From JAGWAC01 sp038046265 (GTDB lineage: Archaea; Nanobdellota; Nanobdellia; SCGC-AAA011-G17; JACPIM01): a stretch of DNA of 49,271 bases. Each line of letters starts with the position of its first letter. The first letter of the stretch is position 1. The stretch lies in the NCBI GenBank assembly GCA_038046265.1, contig JBBSWN010000013.1:1-49271 (forward strand), given 5' to 3'. The position numbers and the translations under genes were made by a program. A model generated the notes under the pieces. That model searched no databases. It was not told the origin of the DNA and was given only the letters and a program-made list of their open reading frames with translations. Shown here piece after piece: positions 1-8,892 of the stretch.

Positions 1-44
1 AATGTGGGTTTTTAAATATTACTTTTTTGGAAAAATTAATGTAT

Positions 45-154
45 CGGGCCTACGAGGATTCGAACCTCGACCAGAAGCTATCCTCGTTTTTGCTTAAGCT
101 TTTTTGAAAAGCTTACTCCGAAGGCTACTGTTCTATCCATTAAACTATAGGCCC
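45..154 (-). tRNA. tRNA-Arg(TCG) with canonical anticodon-loop intron
   Basis: Read on the minus strand, a 7-bp acceptor (GGGCCTA with TAGGCCC), a D-stem GTTT/GAAC, a T-arm CGAGG-TTCGAAT-CCTCG and discriminator G are visible. The anticodon loop is CTTCGG plus A, giving anticodon TCG. A 38-nt intron (80-117) interrupts it between positions 37 and 38. The intron fits a bulge-helix-bulge: CTTC pairs with GAGG, with 3-nt bulges GGA and ATA, and the intron core folds as an AAGCTTTT hairpin. The spliced tRNA is 72 nt. The anticodon stem has one T-T mismatch (28:42). CCA is not encoded. A long hairpin (159-204) lies just upstream of the tRNA 5' end. Confidence 0.9.
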
Positions 155-158
155 ATAA

Positions 159-204
159 CCTTTTTAGGAAAAAGCTTCACCAAAAAGAAGCTCAACTAAA
201 AAGG
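159..204. repeat. Nested hairpin, member of dispersed repeat family
   Basis: Outer arms CCTTTTTAG (159-167) and CTAAAAAGG (196-204) are perfectly complementary. Inner arms AGCTTC (173-178) and GAAGCT (187-192) also pair. The core CTTTTTAG..AAAAGCTTCACCAAAAA recurs in related form at 24046-24076, 33952-33985 (opposite strand), 42195-42226 and 45527-45584. It separates tRNA-Arg from the acyl-CoA synthetase gene. Confidence 0.7.
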
Positions 205-228
205 ATTGATAAAAATTAATAGAAATCT

Positions 229-237
229 ATTTAAAAA
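229..237 (+). promoter_or_regulatory. TATA-like box for acyl-CoA synthetase gene
   Basis: The A/T run ATTTAAAAA lies about 28-32 nt upstream of the ATG at 265. That spacing fits a leaderless or near-leaderless archaeal promoter and argues against the upstream TTG at 256 as the start. Confidence 0.45.
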
Positions 238-264
238 GTTATTTCCTTTTATAATTTGAAAAAA

Positions 265-1569
265 ATGGGTGATTTAGACAATTTCTTTTATCCAAAAAGT
301 GTTGCTGTAATTGGAGCATCAAACAAGCATGGGAAAGTCGGAAATGCCTTAATGCTGAATTTGAAGAAATTTAAAGGAAGAGTTTACCCAGTTAACTTAA
401 ATGAAAAAAGTGTTTTGGATTTAAAAGCTTATAAAAGTGTTTTAGACATTAAGGAAAAAGTTGACTTAGGCGTAATTGCTATTCCAGAGAAAGTAGTTTA
501 TTCTGTTTTAGAAGAATGCGGAAAAAAAGGAATAAAGAATGTAATTATAATAACTGCTGGTTTTGGGGAAGCTGGAAATAGTGAAGGACAAAAAAGATTA
601 ATTCAAATTTCCAAAAAATATGGAATAAGGATATTAGGGCCTAATAATTTTGGGAATGTAAATCCATACATTAATTTAGATACTTCTTTTTCTAAATTAA
701 CGCCTGAAAAAGGGAATGTTGCTTTAATATCACAGTCAGGAGCTTTGTGGGTTTACATCAGCCAATTAAGTTTAGGACAATTTGGATTTTCAAATTTTTC
801 CAGTTTGGGAAATATGGTTGATGTTGATTTTTCTGACTTAATTGAATATTTGAACAAAGAAAAAAATACAAAAGTTATTGTCTGCTATATTGAGACTTTG
901 AGAAACGGGAAAAGATTTATGGATGTATGCAGGAAAAGCAAAAAACCGATTATTGCTATTAAAGCTGGGGCAACCTCTGCTGGACAAAAAGCTGCTTTAA
1001 GCCACACTGGAAGTTTAGCTGGAGAAATTGAAATTTACAAAGCTGCTTTCAAACAATGCAATGTAAGTTTTGCTGAAACTGTTGAAGATGCTTTTGACAA
1101 AGCACAATTTTTGGTTCACCAGAAATTAAAAGGAAACAAGACTGTAATAATAACCAATGGTGGCGGATTGGGAGTATTGTGCGCTGATTATTGCGCAAAA
1201 AACAAATTAGATGTTGTGAAATTGCCTGAATCTTTAATAAAGCACTTGGATGTAAGCCATAACTGGAGCAGAAATAATCCTATTGATTTAGTTGGTGATG
1301 CTGACGAGAAAAAATACAGAGAGATATTTTTGAAATTGGAGGAAAATAATTTCTTTGACAATGTTATTGTTATATTAAGCCAGCAGGAGATGATTGATGT
1401 TTACAAAGTTGCAAAAGAAGTTGTTGATTTCAGGAAAAGAAGCAATAAGAATGTTGTTTGCTGCTTGGTTGGTATTGGGGAGAATATTGAAAAAGCTAAG
1501 AAACTATTGAAAGAAAATGGAATAATGAGTTTTTTTGAACCTGAGAGATGCGCCAAGGTGTTAAGCTAA
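265..1569 (+). CDS. acdA: Acyl-CoA synthetase (NDP-forming) alpha subunit, acetate-CoA ligase (ADP-forming) type
   Basis: The protein (about 434 aa) begins with a Rossmann CoA-binding domain (YPKSVAVIGAS near the N-terminus, IIITAGFGE around residue 100). A succinyl-CoA-ligase-like domain follows. It carries the phospho-histidine loop AALSHTGSLAG, with the active-site His near residue 247. This order is that of the alpha subunit of ADP-forming acetyl/acyl-CoA synthetases, which convert acyl-CoA, ADP and Pi to acid, CoA and ATP by substrate-level phosphorylation. The ATP-grasp beta subunit is not fused and is not in this window. The ATG at 265 is preferred over TTG at 256 because of the TATA spacing. 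The gene is monocistronic, with a convergent M1 peptidase downstream. Substrate specificity cannot be read from the sequence. Confidence 0.85.
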   Translation: MGDLDNFFYPKSVAVIGASNKHGKVGNALMLNLKKFKGRVYPVNLNEKSVLDLKAYKSVLDIKEKVDLGVIAIPEKVVYSVLEECGKKGIKNVIIITAGFGEAGNSEGQKRLIQISKKYGIRILGPNNFGNVNPYINLDTSFSKLTPEKGNVALISQSGALWVYISQLSLGQFGFSNFSSLGNMVDVDFSDLIEYLNKEKNTKVIVCYIETLRNGKRFMDVCRKSKKPIIAIKAGATSAGQKAALSHTGSLAGEIEIYKAAFKQCNVSFAETVEDAFDKAQFLVHQKLKGNKTVIITNGGGLGVLCADYCAKNKLDVVKLPESLIKHLDVSHNWSRNNPIDLVGDADEKKYREIFLKLEENNFFDNVIVILSQQEMIDVYKVAKEVVDFRKRSNKNVVCCLVGIGENIEKAKKLLKENGIMSFFEPERCAKVLS

Positions 1570-1614
1570 ACGGCTACCATTACAAACTATTGTTATTTTA
1601 TTTAGAAAGTAAGG

Positions 1615-4074
1615 CTATGCTTTTAACTCATTATTATTTTTGACAAAATTATGATTAATTTCAATGGCTTCGAAACTCTGCAAGATTGCCCTCTTTGCAA
1701 CATGAGTTTTATGCTTTTTAAAAAAACTTTTTACTTCATTTAGTTTATCCAAAGTTTTGAATCTATGCAAGCATACTTTGATTATATTTGACATCATATG
1801 CCCTTCATGATATCTTTTGTAATATTCATCATAATTTTCTTTAAAGAACTGCCAACCCAAGTCATCTGCAAAATAGTTGCTTCCAACTGCAGACAAAATA
1901 TACACTGCATCCTGACTTCTCACATGTTTTGATAAACTAAATTCCAAAGCTTTTCTTAAAATATGTTTTTGCCTGAAATTTCCTAGAGAAGCCAGAATTC
2001 TCATTTTTTCTTCCTGCAATTCTTCTTTTATGTACATATCTTTTAATAGTTCAAAAGTTCTTTCATCCCCTGTATGGGCTACCAAACTATAAATTACACT
2101 TCTCAAGTTTGGATTTATTTTATTTCCTGCTAAATGTTCTTTAAATCTCTTATTTGCTTCTTCGATAATTTGCTTGTGATCACTAAATCCTAATGAATAT
2201 AAGACCGTTGTTCTCAACAAAATGTCAGAATGAGTCTCACCAGGCTTTTGATCCCACCCAACTTTCTTGTATATGTCGGAAAATAAACTAATAAAAAACT
2301 TGTTTAGTTTTTCTGAAAATTTTTCATAAAACAATATTTTTATTTTTTCCAAGTTTGCTGCTGTATCATTCCATAACACATAATTTGTTTCATTCTTGAA
2401 TCTTTTGACTAAATTTAGATATTCATCTACTTTAACATAACAACCTCGGGACAATGAATAAAAATCATTTTCCATCCCGATTTTATCAATCATATTTAGA
2501 TTAGAATTAATTAATTGATAAAACAAGGATTTATCATAATTAACCCTGTAAAAACCGATCTGGCCTGGGTTAATCAAGTTTAAATTTTTTACCTTGAAAA
2601 TTCTGGATTTCATATTATAATATTTTACATGATTGCCTTCAAGAACACTCAATGGAATATGCCACAAGCTCTTGTCTTTTTTCTTCAAATAGAGAAATCT
2701 TTCCTGCTTAATCTTTTTATCTGAAAAAGATATTATCGGGTAGCCTGTCTGCCTTGTCCAGTGATGCATCATCTTTTTTACAGGCTTTTTAGAAATTTTC
2801 TCCAAAGAATCCCATAAATCGTCTGTTGTTGCGTTTTTGTACATAAATTTAGATAAGTAATATTTTAGACCAGTTCTAAAAACTTCCTCTCCAAGATAAG
2901 ATTCAAGCATTCTTATTACTGCAGATCCTTTATTATAACTGATTGCGTCGAAAATTTCAGATATTTCTGCTGGGTTTTTTACATTTACTTCAATTGGATG
3001 GCTGTTACTTAGGCTGTCTAAATGCTGGGCTGAAGTCCTTACATCTACCAAGTACTTTGTCCATATATCGAATTCTGGAAATAATTTATCAGTAACTTTA
3101 TACTCAATCCATGATGCAAACCCTTCATTTAACCATAAATCATTCCACCATTTCATTGTAACCAGGTTTCCAAACCACTGGTGGGCTATTTCATGATTTA
3201 TTGTGTGGACTATGTTTTCTTTTATTCTTTCTGAAGAGTTTTTTTCATCAAACAACAACTGAGTTTCCCTGTAAGTTACCAAGCCCCAATTCTCCATTGC
3301 GCCTGATTCAAAGTCAGGAATTGCTATTAAATCCAGTTTTGGCAGAGGATAAGGAATTTTAAAATACTCGTTATAAAATTCTAAACTTCTAACAGCAACA
3401 TCCAGGGCTAATTTTCCCCTTTCTTTTTTTCCTGGAGTTGTGTAAATTCTGACTTTTGTGTTATCTTTTGCTCTGCCTTCAACATATTCCAGATCTCCTA
3501 TTATGAAAGCCAATAAGTAAGTTGACATTAAAGGAGTTTCTTCAAAGACAAATTTCTTTAGACTATTTTGAACAAATGATTTTTTAAGAGGCATATTTGA
3601 AATAGCGTCAAGATCTTTTGGAATATTTAATGTTAATGAGAATTTTGCCTTCAAGTCTGGCTGATCAAAACATGGAAAGGCTTTTCTTGCGTCTGTTGAT
3701 TCAAACTGGGTTGTAAGCATTATTTTTTGCTTATCTCTTATACTGTAAGTGCTTTTATACCAGCCGCGCAAATCATCCCTGATTTTTCCTTCAAACTCCA
3801 AATACAGATTTATTGCTCCTTTTATCTTATTTTGGAATGCAAATTCTGCTGTCTGATATTTTTCATTGTAAGTTATTTTCTTTAATTTATTATTTTTTAT
3901 TTCAGCCTTTTTTATTTTTATATCCTGGCAATTTAACTTTAATTTACTTGAACTTTTAAGAATTTTTATTTCTATATTTACTTTTCCAGAGAAATTTAAA
4001 CTATTAAAGTCTGGAGTTAATTCCAAAGCATATTTTAAAGGAATAACTTTATTTGAAAGAAGATAAGGATTCAT
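1615..4074 (-). CDS. M1-family zinc aminopeptidase
   Basis: This 819-aa protein has the full M1 signature: the exopeptidase motif GAMEN (258-262), the zinc motif HEIAH (294-298) and the third ligand Glu in NEGFA (about 317). The N-terminal beta domain and long helical ERAP1-like C-terminal domain match the length of tricorn-interacting factor F2/F3 and PepN-type enzymes (about 780-870 aa). No signal peptide is seen, so it is probably a cytosolic aminopeptidase that trims peptides from the proteasome or from uptake. A TATA-like TATTTAAA lies about 25-30 nt upstream on the minus strand. The neighbouring M24 and M16 peptidases make this a peptidase cluster. Confidence 0.93.
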   Translation of the reverse strand: MNPYLLSNKVIPLKYALELTPDFNSLNFSGKVNIEIKILKSSSKLKLNCQDIKIKKAEIKNNKLKKITYNEKYQTAEFAFQNKIKGAINLYLEFEGKIRDDLRGWYKSTYSIRDKQKIMLTTQFESTDARKAFPCFDQPDLKAKFSLTLNIPKDLDAISNMPLKKSFVQNSLKKFVFEETPLMSTYLLAFIIGDLEYVEGRAKDNTKVRIYTTPGKKERGKLALDVAVRSLEFYNEYFKIPYPLPKLDLIAIPDFESGAMENWGLVTYRETQLLFDEKNSSERIKENIVHTINHEIAHQWFGNLVTMKWWNDLWLNEGFASWIEYKVTDKLFPEFDIWTKYLVDVRTSAQHLDSLSNSHPIEVNVKNPAEISEIFDAISYNKGSAVIRMLESYLGEEVFRTGLKYYLSKFMYKNATTDDLWDSLEKISKKPVKKMMHHWTRQTGYPIISFSDKKIKQERFLYLKKKDKSLWHIPLSVLEGNHVKYYNMKSRIFKVKNLNLINPGQIGFYRVNYDKSLFYQLINSNLNMIDKIGMENDFYSLSRGCYVKVDEYLNLVKRFKNETNYVLWNDTAANLEKIKILFYEKFSEKLNKFFISLFSDIYKKVGWDQKPGETHSDILLRTTVLYSLGFSDHKQIIEEANKRFKEHLAGNKINPNLRSVIYSLVAHTGDERTFELLKDMYIKEELQEEKMRILASLGNFRQKHILRKALEFSLSKHVRSQDAVYILSAVGSNYFADDLGWQFFKENYDEYYKRYHEGHMMSNIIKVCLHRFKTLDKLNEVKSFFKKHKTHVAKRAILQSFEAIEINHNFVKNNNELKA

Positions 4075-4153
4075 AATAATTAGGAATTTACTTTGTTTAA
4101 ATATTTTTTGCTTAAATTTTACTAAATTGATTTTTCGAAAAATAGTTACAATT

Positions 4154-5161
4154 TCAATCTTTTGGTGACTTTGTCATGGGGATTTTCTTGTTATTTTTAT
4201 AGATGAAAACATCTTCTATTCTAATTCCAAATTTATTGTAATATCCTGGTTCTAGTGTAAAAATCATGTTGTCTTTAAATTTATCATTTGATAAGGATGA
4301 TATTCTAGGGTTTTCATGAACTTCTAGGCCTATGCCGTGTCCAAGGCTATGAGTAAAGAATTTTCCAAGATTTTTTAATGCCAAGTTATGAAGATTTTTT
4401 GGATCTAAGTTTTGAGAAATGCACTGTTCTTGAGTTTCAAGAACTTTGTTGTATGTTTGTACTTGTTTTTTATTTGGACGGCCAATGAATATAGTCCTTG
4501 TTATGTCAGAGCAGTAATTTTTATATTTAACCCCTAGATCAATTACTGTAAAACCTTTTAACTTTGAGTTAGCTGAAAGATGATGAGGGTTTTTTGAGTT
4601 TAAATTTGATGCAACTATTGGAGTAAAAGAAGGTTCTAAGTTTAGGTCGAGGATTCTTTTTTCAATGAATTTTTTAAGATTAATTTCTGTTTTTGCTTTT
4701 TTTGCATAGCTTATAGATTCTTTGATTAATTTGTCGGCATAGAAACAGGCTTTTTTTATTAAATCAACTTCAGTTTCTGTTTTTATAGATCTTAGTTTTT
4801 TTATTTCTTCTGAAATATCCTTAAATCTTGCTTTTTTGAATTTTGCTTTTAGGAATTTTAAGCTGTTTAAGTTTGTATAGTCCTTGTCAATTCCTATTGT
4901 TTTTGGCCTTAGCTTTTTTATTTTATTAAACATTTTGTTATCAATTTTCTGGATGTTTTTTATTTTGGATTTTTCTGCTATTGACAATTCAATCGGGGAA
5001 ACAAAAAGAACTGGATTTTTATTTATCAACAAAATTGAATTAATGTGAGAAATTTGAGTGAAGTAAACAAAATTGGGGTTTACTTTTTCTGCTGAATTTG
5101 ACAATAAAGCCAAGTTTATGCTGCTTTTTTCCATAAAAGACTGGAATTCTTTTAATTTCAT
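4154..5161 (-). CDS. M24-family metallopeptidase (Xaa-Pro dipeptidase/aminopeptidase-like)
   Basis: The 335-aa protein has a creatinase-type N-terminal domain and a pita-bread C-terminal domain. All five metal ligands are visible: Asp208 (VIDLG), Asp219 (CSDITRT), His275 (LGHGIGLE), Glu304 (TLEPGYY) and Glu316 (RIEDVF). This set is typical of Xaa-Pro dipeptidases and aminopeptidases, which cleave bonds N-terminal to proline. Its length matches archaeal PepQ (about 350 aa). The start codon is 46 nt from the divergent M16 peptidase start, and the two share one central A/T-rich promoter region. Exact specificity is not determined by sequence. Confidence 0.88.
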   Translation of the reverse strand: MKLKEFQSFMEKSSINLALLSNSAEKVNPNFVYFTQISHINSILLINKNPVLFVSPIELSIAEKSKIKNIQKIDNKMFNKIKKLRPKTIGIDKDYTNLNSLKFLKAKFKKARFKDISEEIKKLRSIKTETEVDLIKKACFYADKLIKESISYAKKAKTEINLKKFIEKRILDLNLEPSFTPIVASNLNSKNPHHLSANSKLKGFTVIDLGVKYKNYCSDITRTIFIGRPNKKQVQTYNKVLETQEQCISQNLDPKNLHNLALKNLGKFFTHSLGHGIGLEVHENPRISSLSNDKFKDNMIFTLEPGYYNKFGIRIEDVFIYKNNKKIPMTKSPKD

Positions 5162-5177
5162 AAGAATAGAAAATCTT

Positions 5178-5196
5178 TATTAAGTATTTAAATTTA
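5178..5196. promoter_or_regulatory. Shared bidirectional TATA region between M24 and M16 peptidase genes
   Basis: The 46-nt gap between start codons at 5161 (minus) and 5208 (plus) contains one symmetric A/T block, TATTTAAATTTATA. It lies about 20-30 nt from each ATG, so both transcripts would be leaderless or nearly so. Confidence 0.45.
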
Positions 5197-5207
5197 TATT
5201 TTACTAT

Positions 5208-6407
5208 ATGGATAAAACAGTATTGAAAAATGGACTGACAATTATTTTTGAAAAGACAAAAAGCAAATCAATTACTTTAGGTATTTGTGTTAAAACAGGC
5301 TCAGTAAATGAAACTAATGAAAATAGGGGGATTTCCCATTTTTTAGAGCATTTGATTTTTGAAGGAACAAAGAACAGAACTGGTAGGGAAATAGTAAAGG
5401 AAATTGAGGGTGTAGGAGGGGAATTTAATGCTTTTACAAATTATGAGCTTACGTTTTTTTATGCCAAGGTTTTAAGCAAATTTTTCAACAATGCTTTAGA
5501 TGTTATTTCTGACATTTTAAAAGATTCATTATTTGAAGACAAAATTATTGAGAAAGAAAGAAAAGTTGTTTTGGAAGAAATGAATTTGTGGAAAGACGAG
5601 CCAAAATCATATCAATGGTATCTTTTTCATAAGGCGCTTTACAAAAATCATCCTGCGAAGTATCCAGTCATAGGATTTAAAGAAACTCTTCTAAGATTAA
5701 AGAGAAATGATATTTTAGATTATTTTGACAAATATTATGTTCCAAACAACATGGTGGTTATTTTAACAGGGGACATAACACCAAAAATAAAAAGCAAATT
5801 AAAAAAAGAATTTGATGAATTAAAATTCAAACCTATTATCAAGCCAGAAATTAAAGAGGAAAAAGAAAACTACGGGCTTAGAATAAAAAAGAGAAAAGAT
5901 GTTATTCAGTCTTATTTTATAACTGGATTTAAAACAGTTACTTTAGGACATGAAGACAGCTACGCTTTAGATTTATTGAGTGTTATTTTAGGATGGGGCC
6001 AGAGTTCAAGATTATTTAATGAAATAAGAATGAAAAGAGGGCTTTCTTATGATGTTGGGGCGACGCATGAATGCAACAAAACTTTCGGGTATTTTGGAGC
6101 TTATCTAAGCACTGAACCCAAAAATCTAGAACTATGTAAAAATTTAATATTAAATGAGTTTAAGCTTGAAAAATTAACTGATAAAGAAATTGATGATGCA
6201 AAGAATATGATTGAGGGCTTGAAGTTATTAAGAAATGAAGATACAAAAGAGCTCGCTTTTTCTTTAGGATACTGGGAAAATTCCAGCAAAGCAGAAGACT
6301 TTTACAATTATATAAAGAAATTAAAAAAAGTTACAAAACAAGATATTTTAAGAGTTCACAAGAAATACTTTACAGGAAAATACAGCGAAATTTTAATTGC
6401 TAAATGA
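5208..6407 (+). CDS. M16-family zinc peptidase (insulinase/MPP-like)
   Basis: The 399-aa protein carries the inverted zinc motif HFLEH (44-48) and the downstream acidic motif VVLEEM, with the third ligand near Glu124. Glycine-rich segments and the C-terminal half-domain (DVGATHECNKTFGYFGAYLS) match PqqL/mitochondrial-processing-peptidase-beta-like two-domain M16 proteins. No signal peptide is present. M16 enzymes usually act as dimers of paired domains on short or unfolded peptides. No inactive partner subunit is present nearby, so it may be a homodimer. It is divergently transcribed from the M24 peptidase and convergent with asnS, only 2 nt apart. Confidence 0.88.
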   Translation: MDKTVLKNGLTIIFEKTKSKSITLGICVKTGSVNETNENRGISHFLEHLIFEGTKNRTGREIVKEIEGVGGEFNAFTNYELTFFYAKVLSKFFNNALDVISDILKDSLFEDKIIEKERKVVLEEMNLWKDEPKSYQWYLFHKALYKNHPAKYPVIGFKETLLRLKRNDILDYFDKYYVPNNMVVILTGDITPKIKSKLKKEFDELKFKPIIKPEIKEEKENYGLRIKKRKDVIQSYFITGFKTVTLGHEDSYALDLLSVILGWGQSSRLFNEIRMKRGLSYDVGATHECNKTFGYFGAYLSTEPKNLELCKNLILNEFKLEKLTDKEIDDAKNMIEGLKLLRNEDTKELAFSLGYWENSSKAEDFYNYIKKLKKVTKQDILRVHKKYFTGKYSEILIAK

Positions 6408-6409
6408 AT

Positions 6410-7708
6410 TTAAGGAGTATATCTTACCATTGTTCTTGGGAAGGCTATTGCATCTTTAATATTTTCCAATTTACAAATCCAAGCAATAACCCTTTCTACA
6501 CCCATTCCAAAACCAGAATGAGGAACAGAACCAAATTTTCTTAGTTCCAGGTACCATGAATAATTTTCAGGCTTTTCACCTTGCTGCTTTAATCTTTCTA
6601 TTATTTTTTCTGAACTTGATTCACGTTCAGAACCACCGATTATTTCACCATAACCTTCTGGAGCCAGACAGTCAAAACCCAAGACTACTTTTGGATTTTT
6701 AGGATCTTCAAGCATATAGAAAGCTTTTATTTCTTTAGGATAATGAGTTACAAAAATTGGAGTATCAAATAAATTAACTAGTTTTTCTTCTTCGATTGTT
6801 CTTAGGTCTTTGCCCCATTTTACCTTCATGTTTTGTTTTTCAGCAAGTAATTTTAAAGCTTCATCATAAGTAATTCTTGGAAATTTTTTTTCTAGGCAAG
6901 GCTTTAATTTTTCTATGTCTCTTTCTAATATTTTTAATTCTTCTTTGTTTTTTTCAAGAACTGTTTTTACAATATGCTTTATTAATTCTTCTGCCAAATT
7001 CATTAAATCTGCAAAATGAAGCCAGGCAGCTTCTACTTCAGCATGCCAGTATTCTGTCAAATGCCTTGAAGTTTTAGATCTTTCTGCCCTAAATGAAGGA
7101 GCAATGCAGTAAATTTTTTCCAATGCGAAGATAACTGCTTCTGCATATAACTGCCATGACTGTGTTAGATACATTGGCTTTCCAAAGTAATCTACTTTAA
7201 ATAATGTTGAGCCGCCTTCACAAGCATTTGGTGTAAATGAAGGACTTTGATGTTCAAAGAAATTATTTTTCCTGAAATATTCGTGGATTGCACCAAAGAC
7301 AGTTGACCTTATTTTTAGTATTGCTGTTAATTTTCTTGATCTTAACCATAAATGCCTGTTATCTAATAATAGTTCTTCAGACTGATCTTTTTTTATAGGA
7401 AAAATGTCAGCAAAACCAATAACATTTAACTTTTTTACTTGAACTTCATAATCTGTTACTGCTCTTTTATCTTCTTTAATGTCCCCTTCTAGTTCAACTG
7501 AGCTTTCAACTAATATTTTATTTGCAGATTCCCATTCTTTTTCAGAAACATTTTCTTTTTTAACCACAGTTTGAATAATATTAGAGTGGTCTCTTATAAT
7601 CAAGAAAACTAGATCTTTCTGCTTTCTTTCCCTATAAACCCAGCCATGTATTTTTACCTGGCCTGATTTTTTTTCCAGTGCTTCTTGAATTGATAAAGCA
7701 GTTTGCAT
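6410..7708 (-). CDS. asnS: Asparaginyl-tRNA synthetase
   Basis: This class IIb synthetase of 432 aa has an N-terminal OB-fold anticodon domain (VKIHGWVYRERKQKDLVFL) and a class II catalytic core. Motif 2 is FRAERSKTSRHLTEYWHAEVE and motif 3 is GFGMGVERVIAW. The YWHAEVEAAW and GGSERESS signatures separate AsnRS from AspRS, which has FTGIDFEMGF (see 17637-18947). It charges tRNA-Asn with asparagine, so the cell has a direct route to Asn-tRNA(Asn). A TATA-like TTTAAAAA lies about 25 nt upstream. It is head-to-head with vapB and near tRNA-Asn. Confidence 0.93.
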   Translation of the reverse strand: MQTALSIQEALEKKSGQVKIHGWVYRERKQKDLVFLIIRDHSNIIQTVVKKENVSEKEWESANKILVESSVELEGDIKEDKRAVTDYEVQVKKLNVIGFADIFPIKKDQSEELLLDNRHLWLRSRKLTAILKIRSTVFGAIHEYFRKNNFFEHQSPSFTPNACEGGSTLFKVDYFGKPMYLTQSWQLYAEAVIFALEKIYCIAPSFRAERSKTSRHLTEYWHAEVEAAWLHFADLMNLAEELIKHIVKTVLEKNKEELKILERDIEKLKPCLEKKFPRITYDEALKLLAEKQNMKVKWGKDLRTIEEEKLVNLFDTPIFVTHYPKEIKAFYMLEDPKNPKVVLGFDCLAPEGYGEIIGGSERESSSEKIIERLKQQGEKPENYSWYLELRKFGSVPHSGFGMGVERVIAWICKLENIKDAIAFPRTMVRYTP

Positions 7709-7764
7709 CCTAGAAAAATAGAAATGGGTTATTTTTAAAGTATATCTTTAGAAAAGCTTAAATA

Positions 7765-7781
7765 TAACTAAATCTAACTAA
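7765..7781 (+). promoter_or_regulatory. Tandem TAACTAA repeats, candidate VapB operator
   Basis: TAACTAA occurs at 7765-7771 and again at 7775-7781, exactly 10 bp apart (one helical turn). The copies sit between a TATA-like CTTAAATATA and the vapB ATG at 7787. The placement suits autorepression by an AbrB-fold antitoxin. That role is inference. Confidence 0.35.
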
Positions 7782-7786
7782 TATAT

Positions 7787-8008
7787 ATGGAAGAAGAGAT
7801 TAGAGCAAAGGCTAAGAAATGGGGAAGCTCAATAGGAATTATAATTCCAAAAGAAATAGTCGAAGCTAAAAAAATCAAAGAAAATGATGAAATACTTATA
7901 GAAATAAAAAATCGGCCTTTAGCTGGAGAATTTTTTGGTAGATTTCCAAGAAAATCTAAAAAGACAGCACAAGAAATAAAAGATGAAATGAAAAGGGGAT
8001 GGAATTAA
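7787..8008 (+). CDS. vapB: AbrB/MazE-fold antitoxin (VapB-like)
   Basis: This 73-aa protein has a swapped-hairpin AbrB domain: AKKWGSSIGIIIPKEIV then KIKENDEILIEI. Its basic C-terminal tail (GRFPRKSKKTAQEIKDEMKRGW) is typical of the toxin-binding segment of VapB antitoxins. It overlaps the PIN-domain gene by 10 nt, giving the usual antitoxin-first arrangement. It would bind DNA as a dimer, neutralise the partner nuclease and probably autoregulate through the tandem repeats upstream. Confidence 0.85.
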   Translation: MEEEIRAKAKKWGSSIGIIIPKEIVEAKKIKENDEILIEIKNRPLAGEFFGRFPRKSKKTAQEIKDEMKRGWN

Positions 8009-8370
8009 ACAGATATTTTTTTGACAGTTATGCTATTATTGAGATTCTAGACGGTAATCAGAATTATGCTAAATTTAGTAATGAACCTGTCATAATTACT
8101 TTATTTAATCTTGCCGAAATATATTGGTTTTGTATTAATGAATATGAAGAGTTTAAAGCAAACGAAATTTATAGCAAATATAAACAAGCTATCATGTCAA
8201 TTTCTGATGACATATTGAAAGAAGCTATGAAATTCAGGAAAGAACATAAAAAACAGGATCTTTCTTATACAGATTGTATTGGCTATATCTTTGCAAAAAA
8301 GAATAATTTAATTTTTTTAACTGGAGATAAAGAATTTGAAAAGATGGAAAATGTAGAATTTGTCAAATAA
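7999..8370 (+). CDS. vapC: PIN-domain ribonuclease toxin (VapC-like)
   Basis: The 123-aa protein has the acidic tetrad of PIN nucleases: Asp9 (FFDSYA), Glu40 (NLAEIY), Asp91 (SYTDCIGY) and Asp109 (LTGDKEF). Length is typical of VapC. Members studied elsewhere cut tRNA or rRNA in a Mg-dependent way; the target here is unknown. A purine-rich AAAGGGG inside the end of vapB precedes its ATG. All catalytic residues are present, so the toxin looks intact. Confidence 0.88.
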   Translation: MELNRYFFDSYAIIEILDGNQNYAKFSNEPVIITLFNLAEIYWFCINEYEEFKANEIYSKYKQAIMSISDDILKEAMKFRKEHKKQDLSYTDCIGYIFAKKNNLIFLTGDKEFEKMENVEFVK

Positions 8371-8835
8371 TTATTCTATGAATTCTTCGATTATTGGATT
8401 AACTATTTTTAAAAAATCCTGGGTTTTCATTACAATGCTTTTCGTCATTAAACCAGCATTAAAAGCTATTTCTTCATTTCTTAACAAGGATTTATCTACA
8501 AGAGTTTTAATCTTGAAAATATTGCCAAAAGGAGGGACTTCACCTGGAACACAATTAGTAACTTTTAAGACTTCTTCTTTTGTTGCCAAACTTAGGCTTT
8601 TTTTAGTTATTATTAATCTTAATTTTTTTAAGTCTATTCTTTCATTTCCAGGAAGAACACACAAGAAGAATTGACCTTCTGACCTTAAAATAATGGCTTT
8701 AGCACCCTGCTCTTCTTTAGTTCCTCTTACTCTTGCTGCATCTTTGGATGTTGGTGTTGGTTCATGATCATAGACTTTATAGGTTATTTTATTTAAGTCT
8801 AGAAGCTTCTTTATTTCATTAAATACTTGCTCCAT
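8371..8835 (-). CDS. YbaK/ProX-type aminoacyl-tRNA deacylase domain protein
   Basis: The 154-aa single-domain protein matches the YbaK/PrdX fold. It has the N-terminal EPTPTSKDAARVRG segment, GAKAIILRSEGQFFLCVLPG with the conserved Lys, and CVPGEVPPFG. Characterised family members hydrolyse mischarged Cys-tRNA(Pro), Ala-tRNA(Pro) or related species in trans. The substrate cannot be assigned here. It starts close to tRNA-Asn (divergent) and ends immediately after vapC (convergent, no spacer). No anticodon-binding or synthetase domain is fused. Confidence 0.8.
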   Translation of the reverse strand: MEQVFNEIKKLLDLNKITYKVYDHEPTPTSKDAARVRGTKEEQGAKAIILRSEGQFFLCVLPGNERIDLKKLRLIITKKSLSLATKEEVLKVTNCVPGEVPPFGNIFKIKTLVDKSLLRNEEIAFNAGLMTKSIVMKTQDFLKIVNPIIEEFIE

Positions 8836-8859
8836 ACATCAAAAATCTAAGTAGGAAAC

Positions 8860-8869
8860 TTTATAAATA
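8860..8869 (+). promoter_or_regulatory. TATA box of tRNA-Asn
   Basis: TTTATAAATA lies about 24-33 nt upstream of the tRNA 5' end at 8893, the expected archaeal TATA spacing. Confidence 0.6.
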
Positions 8870-8892
8870 ATTTTATTGAGAATTCTGTATAT

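Noticed and set aside
1..44. Possible gene end at the left edge
   Set aside because: The sequence is A/T-rich with no reading frame or RNA fold that I can support.
256..264. TTG start for the acyl-CoA synthetase
   Set aside because: It lies about where transcription should begin given the TATA at 229-237. The ATG at 265 fits a leaderless start better.
8360..8674. Plus-strand reading frame opposite the YbaK-type gene
   Set aside because: It is antisense to a clear YbaK family protein, has no recognisable motif and shows atypical composition.
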